From: Lachnospiraceae bacterium
GTDB lineage: Bacteria > Bacillota > Clostridia > Lachnospirales > Lachnospiraceae
NCBI GenBank assembly: GCA_900752065.1
Contig: CAADTT010000136.1
Location: 77,315-141,314, forward strand
DNA: 64,000 bases
Direction: 5' to 3'
Below are positions 51,141-58,058 of the stretch, piece after piece. The translations under genes and the position numbers were made by a program. The notes below the pieces were generated by a model that had not been told where the DNA came from, made no database searches, and saw nothing but the letters and a program-made list of their open reading frames with translations. Every line of letters starts with the position of its first letter. Position 1 is the stretch's first letter.

Positions 51141-51580
51141 GATTTGTAATTCAGAGAGTGACTCATGCGAGTGTCTCCGTGGACAGTGAAGTGACCGGAC
51201 AAATCGGGAAGGGGTTTCTGGTGCTGATCGGCGTGGGACAGGGAGACACGAGAGCGGAAGCGGACCGTCTGATCAAAAAAATGACGGGGCTCAGAATTTT
51301 TGAGGACGAGGCAGGTAAAACAAACCTGTCTCTTTCAGATGTGGGAGGAGCGCTGCTGCTGGTATCCCAGTTTACCCTGTATGCAAATTGTAAGAAAGGA
51401 AACAGGCCAAGCTTTACGGAGGCTGCGCTCCCGGCACTGGCAGAGGAGCTGTATGAGTATATCATAGCGGAATGTAAGAAAAAAGTTACGGTTGTAGAAA
51501 CGGGAAGGTTTGGAGCTGAAATGAAAGTGGAACTCTGTAATGACGGACCGTTTACCATTATTCTGGATTCGGATAGGTAA
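51137..51580 (+). CDS. dtd: D-aminoacyl-tRNA deacylase
   Basis: Dtd hydrolyses D-aminoacyl-tRNAs to recycle mischarged tRNA. The 147-residue protein has MRFVIQRVTHASVSVDSEVT at the start, KMTGLRIFEDEAGKTNLSL, the substrate loop LLVSQFTLYANCKKGNRPSF and VETGRFGAEMKVELCNDGPF near the end. It overlaps the preceding kinase-like gene and ends 8 nt before a terminator. Confidence 0.95.
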   Translation: MRFVIQRVTHASVSVDSEVTGQIGKGFLVLIGVGQGDTRAEADRLIKKMTGLRIFEDEAGKTNLSLSDVGGALLLVSQFTLYANCKKGNRPSFTEAALPALAEELYEYIIAECKKKVTVVETGRFGAEMKVELCNDGPFTIILDSDR

Positions 51581-51588
51581 GAAGAATT

Positions 51589-51612
51589 CCCGGCAGTCCA
51601 TTCTGCCGGGAG
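51589..51612. terminator. Terminator between convergent dtd and MATE genes
   Basis: CCCGGCAG (51589-51596) and CTGCCGGG (51603-51610) close a 6-nt loop. AGTTT follows on the plus strand, and AATTCTTC on the minus strand. It can stop transcription from both sides. Confidence 0.75.
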
Positions 51613-51637
51613 TTTCTGGTGAGGGCTTTCGCCAGGA

Positions 51638-53014
51638 TTATTCCGCTTCAGAGCCAAAGGAATCCGGTAATTTTTGAAACAGGCGTATAAGAGTGACTAC
51701 CGCCAGGACAGCGAGAATCACTTCAGCAACAGGCTGTGCGTAGGCAAGTCCGTAAAGCGGGAAAAGTGTGTTCAGCAGATACAGCGCCGGGATTTCCAGG
51801 ATGATCTTTCGCATCAGTGCAAAAAACAGGGATTTTTTTCCGAGACCGCAAGCCTGGAATACGCCCACGGCAAGGAAATCCACACAGAGGAATGGAAGCG
51901 CAAGACAGAGCCCTTTTAAAAACCTTGTGCCGTAGGCAATGATCGTCTCGTTTTTCATAAAGAGGGAGGTCAGTCCGCCGGCGCCCAAATAATAACCGAC
52001 AGTCACCACAAGCATGAAAGAAAGCATGATTTTAATTGAAAATAGAATCGTCTTTTTCATGCGCGGGGTATTTCCGCTGGCATAGTTATAGCTGACAAGG
52101 GGCATTATACCCTGAGATAAGCCCAGTGCAATATAGAGAGGCACCATATTGATCTTCTGCACGATTCCCATAGCGGCCACGGCATCGGAACCGTAGGCAG
52201 AAGTAAAGTTGTTCAGGACAGTCATGCCTGTCACGTTCAAGAGATTCTGAATAGCGGCAGGGATTCCCACACCCAAAACGCCGAGTAGAACCGCTTTCCG
52301 TATGCGGAACATAGAAGGATTGACACAGACACAGGTACGTCCGCGTTTTACATACAGTAATATAAAGAAATAGATACAGGCAACACAGTTGGACAGGAAG
52401 GTTGCCAGCCCCGCACCAGCAGCTCCCATATGAAATCCCCAGGGTAAGATAAAAATCGGGTCAAGGATGATGTTCAGCAGACATCCGCTCATGGTTCCGA
52501 TGCTGGCATGAAGAGAAGCTCCCTCCGCCCGTACCAGGTATGCCAGAACTACATTAAGGATTGCGGGGGCAGCTCCGAAGGTAACCGTCCATTTCAGGTA
52601 TTCCCCTGTTGCAGCTATATTTTCGGCGTCCGCCCCAAGCAGGGTGATCAGCGGCGAACGGAATGCAGTAAACAGCAGTGAAAATAGGATTCCGCAGATA
52701 AGTGAGCAATAAAATCCAAATGCTGAACTATGATAAACGGTATTATAATCTTTTTTTCCAAGTGCCCTGCTCATCATGCTGGAGCTTCCTACGCCAAACA
52801 GGTTGTTGACGGCATTAAACGCCAGAAGAACCGGAGCAGCTAAGGTAACGGCCGCATTCTGAACGGGATCATTCAGCATCCCAACAAAGTATGTGTCGGC
52901 AAGATTGTAGATCACCATTACCAGAGAGCTGATGATGGTGGGAATGGCAAGCGTCATAACTGCTTTTGGAATTGGAGTTTGTTCAAATAATTGTATTTTT
53001 TGCTTATCTTCCAT
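51638..53014 (-). CDS. MATE family efflux transporter
   Basis: The 458-residue protein has about twelve membrane helices in two homologous halves. It begins MEDKQKIQLFEQTPIPKAV, then MTLAIPTIISSLVMVIYNLA and ADTYFVGMLNDPVQNAAV; the second half starts near VLLGVLGVGIPAAIQNLLN. MATE proteins export drugs or metabolites against Na+ or H+. The start at 53014 has AGAGG 8 nt upstream, and a minus-strand extended -10 box (TGGTATGAT, bases 53096-53104) lies further up; a longer frame from 53143 is not supported. The substrate is unknown. Confidence 0.9.
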   Translation of the reverse strand: MEDKQKIQLFEQTPIPKAVMTLAIPTIISSLVMVIYNLADTYFVGMLNDPVQNAAVTLAAPVLLAFNAVNNLFGVGSSSMMSRALGKKDYNTVYHSSAFGFYCSLICGILFSLLFTAFRSPLITLLGADAENIAATGEYLKWTVTFGAAPAILNVVLAYLVRAEGASLHASIGTMSGCLLNIILDPIFILPWGFHMGAAGAGLATFLSNCVACIYFFILLYVKRGRTCVCVNPSMFRIRKAVLLGVLGVGIPAAIQNLLNVTGMTVLNNFTSAYGSDAVAAMGIVQKINMVPLYIALGLSQGIMPLVSYNYASGNTPRMKKTILFSIKIMLSFMLVVTVGYYLGAGGLTSLFMKNETIIAYGTRFLKGLCLALPFLCVDFLAVGVFQACGLGKKSLFFALMRKIILEIPALYLLNTLFPLYGLAYAQPVAEVILAVLAVVTLIRLFQKLPDSFGSEAE

Positions 53015-53259
53015 GTAAAAACCTCTTTCTTTTATCCGCACAATATTGGGATATATCCGTAGGCGATGTGCCTTCTCAGATACTTCCAAAACGTAATCAT
53101 ACCATAAAAGATTTGTTTTTGCTATATTTTTCTCCAGCAGCACAGGTATCTGCTATCATTTTTAACATTTTAGCTGTAAAATGTTTGTGAGTGTTGGTGG
53201 TATTCCGGAGGATCCTTTTCTATAATGATGTTAAAAAAAGTAGAAAAGGTGGGAAAAAT

Positions 53260-54366
53260 ATGAGAAAACATTATTTGGACAACATCCGCTGGATAACCGT
53301 GGTTCTTGTGGTCATTTACCATGTGATCTATATGTATAACGGGGTGCAGCCCTTTGGTGTGATAGGTCCGTTTCAGGAAGTGCAGTATCAGGATGCTTTT
53401 CAGTATGTGGTGTATCCGTGGTTCATGGCCCTTCTTTTTGTTGTTTCGGGAATGAGCGCGAGATATGAGCTTGAAACGCGCACCGCCGGAGAGGTTATCC
53501 GGAGGAGGACAAGAAAGCTTCTGGTTCCCTCAACGATCGGCCTGTTTGTTTTTCAGTGGATTCTGGGTTACTACAATATGGCCATCGGCGGCGGGACTGA
53601 GACGATGTTTTCCGCTATGCCGGATACGGTGCCTGCGGCGGTCAGAGGCGCAATCTTTTATCTTGTTATGGCGGCATCAGGAATCGGAGTTCTGTGGTAT
53701 ATTCAAATGCTGTGGATCTTTTCAATTTTACTTATCGTCGTCAGAAAACTGGAGAAAGACCGGGTTTATAGACTGTGCGGCAGAAGCGGCATGACCGTTC
53801 TTCTGTGCCTTACCGTGCTCATAGTTCTCTCGGCACAGGTGTTAAATACCCCGGTGATAACCGTTTACCGTTTCGGAATATACGGCACGGGATTTTTTAT
53901 CGGATACTTCATTCTGTCACACGATGAGGTCATGGAACGGCTGTCCCGTTTCTGGCTGCCTCTTGCGGCGGCGGCAGCCATTCTTGGAATCTCCTATACC
54001 GTGATCTATTTCGGGCAGAATTATGCCGTGACTCCAGTCCTCAACAATATACATGCCTGTGTTTATTGCTGGATCACGATACTGGCGATACTGGCTGTTA
54101 TGAAAAAATGGGGAGATAACACATCGCCCGCTGCACAATGGATGGCAAAGAAGTCCTGGGGGTTGTATATCTTTCATTATCTGCCTCTTGCGGCGATGGC
54201 TTACTATCTGCATCGGTATGCACCGGAGTTTCCGGCGGCAGGCTGTTATCTGCTGACTGGCATCGCCGCATTTGCGGGGGGATATGGACTCTATGAGCTG
54301 CTCAGCCGTATTCCGGTTTTGAGGTGGTGCGTGCTTGGCATCAGAAAGGAGAAAGCAAATGTTTAA
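53260..54366 (+). CDS. Acyltransferase-3 family membrane protein
   Basis: The 368-residue protein has about ten membrane helices. The N-terminus RKHYLDNIRWITVVLVVIYH includes the conserved His of this family, and Arg/Lys clusters mark the loops. Members transfer acetyl or other acyl groups to surface sugars, peptidoglycan or antibiotics, so this is a candidate envelope-modifying enzyme (family knowledge; substrate unknown). ATG 53260 follows AAAAGGTGGG; a TATAAT at 53221-53226 is a likely -10 box. Its last 8 bp overlap a regulator gene. Confidence 0.82.
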   Translation: MRKHYLDNIRWITVVLVVIYHVIYMYNGVQPFGVIGPFQEVQYQDAFQYVVYPWFMALLFVVSGMSARYELETRTAGEVIRRRTRKLLVPSTIGLFVFQWILGYYNMAIGGGTETMFSAMPDTVPAAVRGAIFYLVMAASGIGVLWYIQMLWIFSILLIVVRKLEKDRVYRLCGRSGMTVLLCLTVLIVLSAQVLNTPVITVYRFGIYGTGFFIGYFILSHDEVMERLSRFWLPLAAAAAILGISYTVIYFGQNYAVTPVLNNIHACVYCWITILAILAVMKKWGDNTSPAAQWMAKKSWGLYIFHYLPLAAMAYYLHRYAPEFPAAGCYLLTGIAAFAGGYGLYELLSRIPVLRWCVLGIRKEKANV

Positions 54367-54793
54367 AGATAATTTGATGTATCTGCGAAAAATAAATAAA
54401 ATGAGCCAGGAGGAGCTGGCAGAAAAGGTGAATGTTTCGAGACAGACTCTGTCAAAGTGGGAGACCGGAGATGCCGTGCCTGATATAGAAAAATGCAGGA
54501 GCCTTGCAGCAGTTTTTGACGTTACCCTGGATGAGCTGGTCAGCTATGACAGCACGCAGACAGGGCTTCCGATGCCTTCAAAGGGAAAACATGTATTCGG
54601 GATGACGACCGTAGGCGATAAAGGGCAGATCGTGATTCCGGCAAAAGCAAGAAAAATCTTCCACATCAATCCCGGAGACAATCTGATCGTTCTTGGGGAC
54701 GAAAATTCCGGGATCGCACTCTTAAAAGAAAAGGATTTTCTGGTCATGGCGGAGCTGGTCAGAAACAGTGGGCATGAAACAGCAAAAAAATGA
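54359..54793 (+). CDS. XRE helix-turn-helix regulator fused to an AbrB/SpoVT domain
   Basis: The 144-residue protein combines two DNA-binding folds. Residues about 5-60 are an XRE-type helix-turn-helix (YLRKINKMSQEELAEKVNVS, RQTLSKWETGDAVPDIEKC). Residues about 85-135 are a swapped-hairpin AbrB domain (TTVGDKGQIVIPAKARKIFH, INPGDNLIVLGDENSGIALL). ATG 54359 has AAAGGAG 8 nt upstream and overlaps the acyltransferase by 8 bp, so the two are probably co-translated and the regulator may control that gene and its neighbours. A MATE pump is divergent next door. Confidence 0.85.
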   Translation: MFKDNLMYLRKINKMSQEELAEKVNVSRQTLSKWETGDAVPDIEKCRSLAAVFDVTLDELVSYDSTQTGLPMPSKGKHVFGMTTVGDKGQIVIPAKARKIFHINPGDNLIVLGDENSGIALLKEKDFLVMAELVRNSGHETAKK

Positions 54794-54811
54794 ATTTGGA
54801 GGTAAATGCTC

Positions 54812-55294
54812 ATGGTGCTCAAAATAATACCTGCATATGATTTCCCAAAGGAGATACGTATATTGTTTTCTGAATATACAGAAATGCTTGTTGCAGGTGA
54901 TAGTTCCTTTCAAAAATATCTTGACATTCAGCATTATGATGAAGAATTAGCGCATTTGGATGTAAAATATGGTATGCCCAATGGCAGATTATATATAGCC
55001 TTTTATGATGAAGAACTGGCAGGATGTATTGGACTGAGAAAAATAGACGAACAGAATTGCGAAATGAAGAGACTCTATGTCAGACCGGCTTTTCGAGGAA
55101 AACATATAGGCAGCGAACTTGTTCAGCGGATAATCAGAGATGCAAAAGAAATAGGATATTCCCATATATTATTGGATACTCTTCCATTTCTGGAGCATGC
55201 CATTCATATGTACCAAACCTGTGGCTTTTATGAAATATCAAGTTATAATAACAGTCCTTTGAATACATCAATTTATATGAAACTTGATCTGTAA
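54812..55294 (+). CDS. GNAT family N-acetyltransferase
   Basis: The 160-residue protein starts at ATG 54812 (MVLKIIPAYDFPKEIRILFS), 9 nt after GGAGG; ATG 54806 is too close to that site. Acetyl-CoA binding motif A is RLYVRPAFRGKHIGSELVQ, and the last motif is MYQTCGFYEISSYNNSPLN. The substrate is unknown; many such genes modify small molecules or protein N-termini. Base composition is clearly more AT-rich than that of its neighbours, and it lies next to a decayed gene, which suggests recent acquisition. Confidence 0.87.
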   Translation: MVLKIIPAYDFPKEIRILFSEYTEMLVAGDSSFQKYLDIQHYDEELAHLDVKYGMPNGRLYIAFYDEELAGCIGLRKIDEQNCEMKRLYVRPAFRGKHIGSELVQRIIRDAKEIGYSHILLDTLPFLEHAIHMYQTCGFYEISSYNNSPLNTSIYMKLDL

Positions 55295-55468
55295 GATTCG
55301 GATTTGTTGGGAGAGATAGCCAATGACACCAGAAAATGAAGTTGGTAATCTAAATGCCTGAGTATGCAGGAAAGGGCACCGGTGGCTCGCTTTCTGCAGC
55401 GAATCCTTATAAATTCCTTAGAATCCTCCTTTATGCTGTTGGTAACAACGTAAAGGAGGATCAAACAT

Positions 55469-55836
55469 TTGACGAACAGAAATATTTTAGAGATCCGGCA
55501 CCTTTTCCAGAGGGATGTATCTATGGTCTGCTGGGGCCGAACGGAGCCGGAAAATCAACTTTGCTGAAAATGATGACCGGGATCCTGCGTCCGGGTACAG
55601 GAGAAATTTATTTTCAGGGACACAGGTGGTCGAGAGAGGATCTGCGGCACGCAGACGAGGAGTTTTACAGCGGAGATACCAGCCGTCATGGAAGAGACCA
55701 TCAGGGAATGGGACTTTTTATCGCAAAACAGTTTCTGGAGGAACAGGGCGGATTTCTCACATTTCAAAACTGTGCGGACGGGATGGGGGCGGAAGTATCT
55801 CTGTGGATCATATGCATGCAGCCGCCGTCCGGTTAG
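55469..55836 (+). pseudogene. Chimeric remnant: lantibiotic-immunity-type ABC ATPase fused to a histidine kinase tail
   Basis: AAAGGAGG followed 9 nt later by TTG 55469 begins a typical ATPase N-terminus (TNRNILEIRHL), but the frame is then lost. From about 55504 a different frame gives EGCIYGLLGPNGAGKSTLLK and the GHRWSREDL element, characteristic of LanF/MutF-like immunity ATPases. Around 55645-55660 this runs straight into EEFYSGDTSRHGRDHQGMG and a GLFIAKQFLEEQGG tail, the end of a sensor kinase ATPase domain. Signature, Walker B and everything between are missing. At least two deletions explain this. An open frame from 55354 spans the scar but has no ribosome site. It converges on the intact kinase with a 4-bp overlap. 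Confidence 0.72.
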
Positions 55837-57125
55837 CTGTTTGGGTTTTGCGTCGGTGACGGGAGCACCAGCGAAAAAGAGGCGCCTCCTCCGGGCGTAT
55901 CTTCCAGAAGGATTTTTCCGTGGATCCGGGCGGCATAGGTTTGGGCGATGGCAAGTCCCAGACCGAAGTGATCCCGGTCGGATCTGGAACTGTCCGAACG
56001 GTAAAAGCGCTGAAAGACCTGCTCCTTTTTATCATCGGGGATTCCAGGTCCGTGATCAACGACTTGAACACAGACCTTGTTTTTCCGGCAGTTTAACCGC
56101 AGGATAATGGGTTGTTCCGGTGGGGAATAGGAAACCGCATTGTCCAGAAAAATGCACAGGATCTGTGTAACAGCAGAAGGGCTGCCCAGGAGGGGCGGCG
56201 GAAAATTATCAGGAAGCTCCAGAAGGAGGGAATGGTTTTTGGAACTGCAAAAGGGCTGGTAGGTCTCATAGAGCTCCAGAACCAGTGTCGCAGGATCATA
56301 TTCAACAGAATCCTCCGGAAAAGAATCTGGGGATGTCAGAGCCAGAAGATCCCGGATCAGAGAGGTCATCCGGCGGCATTCCTTCTGGATCATTTTCTGA
56401 AAACATGCCGTTTGTTCCGGAAAGTCCAGCAGGGAGTCCGCTGCGCTCTGAATCAGTGTGATGGGCGTGCGCAGCTCATGGGAAGCAGCAGAGATAAAAT
56501 CCTGCTGTCTCTTTTCATTTTCCCGAACAGGAGCCATAACACGCTTTACGAAAGCTCTTCCCAGACAGAAGAGGGCGGTGAGGCTGACAGCCTCAAGAAC
56601 CATTATACAGGCGAGACAGCGGCGCAGATGCCGCAGCATCGGTTCCATGTCATTTAAAACCGTAATCTCCAAATAAGTATCAAAGACGGAAAGAGTTGTA
56701 TAGCTGCCAAGGTAACTGTCTCCATGATCTCTGGAAATCCGAAAAACGGGACTCTGGTAGCTGGCGCTGGTCAGGGCGTCCTTTTGAAAACGGGAGACTA
56801 TGATACGGTCCGCATATGCAAACAGAGAAGTTCTTTCTGTAGATGGATGATAATTTCCGGGATTCAAAAGAGGAATGTCGTTTTCTTCAATCCGTATGAT
56901 GAGCTGGTTCTGTATTTCCAGCTCTGCCAGCCAGGAGTCGGAGATGCGGTTGCTGGTCTGCAGGCGGGAAATAAGATTGGAAATATTTGAGAGCAGAAGC
57001 TTCTCCTGCTGCTGCAGGAACATTTGGCAGAGAAAAACTGCCGTGATTCCCAGGGCAGCCGTGAGAATGACTCCTGCGGTCAATACGTAAAGCGCCGTTA
57101 ATTTTTTCTGGACATTTTGAAACAT
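55833..57125 (-). CDS. Sensor histidine kinase of an OmpR-type two-component system
   Basis: The 430-residue membrane kinase has segments near residues 11-34 and 160-181 that flank an extracytoplasmic sensor of about 125 residues. HisKA has the phosphorylated His in FISAASHELRTPITLIQS, and the HATPase carries FLDNAVSYSPP, DHGPGIPDDKK and HFGLGLAIAQTYA. GGAGGATTC stands before the ATG. It lies 51 nt after its response regulator. The HATPase tail differs clearly from the kinase fragment in the adjacent pseudogene, so it is not its intact copy. Confidence 0.92.
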   Translation of the reverse strand: MFQNVQKKLTALYVLTAGVILTAALGITAVFLCQMFLQQQEKLLLSNISNLISRLQTSNRISDSWLAELEIQNQLIIRIEENDIPLLNPGNYHPSTERTSLFAYADRIIVSRFQKDALTSASYQSPVFRISRDHGDSYLGSYTTLSVFDTYLEITVLNDMEPMLRHLRRCLACIMVLEAVSLTALFCLGRAFVKRVMAPVRENEKRQQDFISAASHELRTPITLIQSAADSLLDFPEQTACFQKMIQKECRRMTSLIRDLLALTSPDSFPEDSVEYDPATLVLELYETYQPFCSSKNHSLLLELPDNFPPPLLGSPSAVTQILCIFLDNAVSYSPPEQPIILRLNCRKNKVCVQVVDHGPGIPDDKKEQVFQRFYRSDSSRSDRDHFGLGLAIAQTYAARIHGKILLEDTPGGGASFSLVLPSPTQNPNS

Positions 57126-57176
57126 AGGTAGAATCCTCCTGGCAGTACAGTTTATAGATTTCTATGGCGGAATGCA

Positions 57177-57851
57177 TCAGGTTTCGGAAAGGTAGTACCC
57201 TACACCGTGCATGGTTTTTATTTTCACCTCCGTTCCTGCCTGCCGCAGCCGTTTCCGAAGAAAATAAATGTAGTTATCCAGATTACTCTCATTGACATCG
57301 GAGGAGCAGCCCCAGACAGAGTTAATCAGGTAGGTGCGGGGGAGCGTCTGCCCTGTATTTTTAAAGAGGATTTCCGCAAGCCTTGTCTCTGTGCCGGACA
57401 GGGAGAACGTCTTTCCACAGCATGACAGGGTTTGTTTTTCGGTATTCAGCGTCAGATCCCGGCAGTACAGCAGCTCCGGTTCCTTCCTGTGTCCCGGGCG
57501 GCGCACAACGGCGCGGATGCGTGCCAACAGCTCTGAAATCTCAAAGGGTTTTGTCAGATAGTCGTCTGCCCCGGCATCCAGCCCGGTAATCTTGTCATTT
57601 AGCTGATCCAGGGCTGTCAGGAAAATGACAGGGGTGGTGATGGATTTCTGGCGGATGGTTTTCAGCAGGGACAGGCCGCCCATCTCCGGGAGCATCCGAT
57701 CCAGAATGATGAGATCGTAGTAAGTGCCTAAAATATAAAAAAGCGCATCTGAACCGGAATGACAGAAATCGGTTTCATAGCCTGCCTTTTCCAGATGAAG
57801 TTTCAAAACTTTGCAAAGCTCTCTGTCATCTTCAACAAACAGTATCTTCAT
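57177..57851 (-). CDS. OmpR/PhoB family response regulator
   Basis: The 224-residue protein has an N-terminal receiver (MKILFVEDDRELCKVLKLHL, phospho-acceptor Asp in LIILDRMLPEMGG, Lys in DYLTKPFEISEL). The C-terminal winged helix contains LSGTETRLAEILFKNTGQTL and NLDNYIYFLRKRLRQAG. The start at 57851 is spaced 11 nt from AAGGAG; an upstream Met is too close. It is encoded before the kinase and divergent from the large lipoprotein gene, whose promoter it probably controls (inference). Confidence 0.93.
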   Translation of the reverse strand: MKILFVEDDRELCKVLKLHLEKAGYETDFCHSGSDALFYILGTYYDLIILDRMLPEMGGLSLLKTIRQKSITTPVIFLTALDQLNDKITGLDAGADDYLTKPFEISELLARIRAVVRRPGHRKEPELLYCRDLTLNTEKQTLSCCGKTFSLSGTETRLAEILFKNTGQTLPRTYLINSVWGCSSDVNESNLDNYIYFLRKRLRQAGTEVKIKTMHGVGYYLSET

Positions 57852-57881
57852 AAAAACCATTGCTCCTTTTTGTTCATACAT

Positions 57882-58058
57882 TTTATCTTAGTATATCACA
57901 GAAATCTCGAAAGAATCTTTAAGCTTTTCCCTGGAGTTATAAAGAATTCTTCGAGAAATTCATGTTATTCTTTTGTCAGCGGGAAGAATTTTGCAGATAA
58001 CCGTTCAGAACGGCTGAATGGCTGCGGATTTTCCCAAAACATCATAAGGAGGACAAAG
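57882..58058. promoter_or_regulatory. Divergent control region of the response regulator and lipoprotein genes
   Basis: On the minus strand an extended -10 box (TGATATACT, 57898-57890) serves the response regulator. Two similar direct elements, AAAGAATCTTT (57910-57920) and AAAGAATTCTT (57941-57951), lie 31 bp apart, about three helical turns. On the plus strand TTGTCA (near 57974) is a possible -35. AAGGAGG (58046-58052) is the ribosome site of the lipoprotein gene. The elements could bind the adjacent OmpR-type regulator. Confidence 0.4.

Noticed and set aside
57759..58058. N-terminal extension of the large lipoprotein
   Set aside because: The extension is antisense to the response regulator, and the downstream ATG has an ideal ribosome site and a lipoprotein signal.
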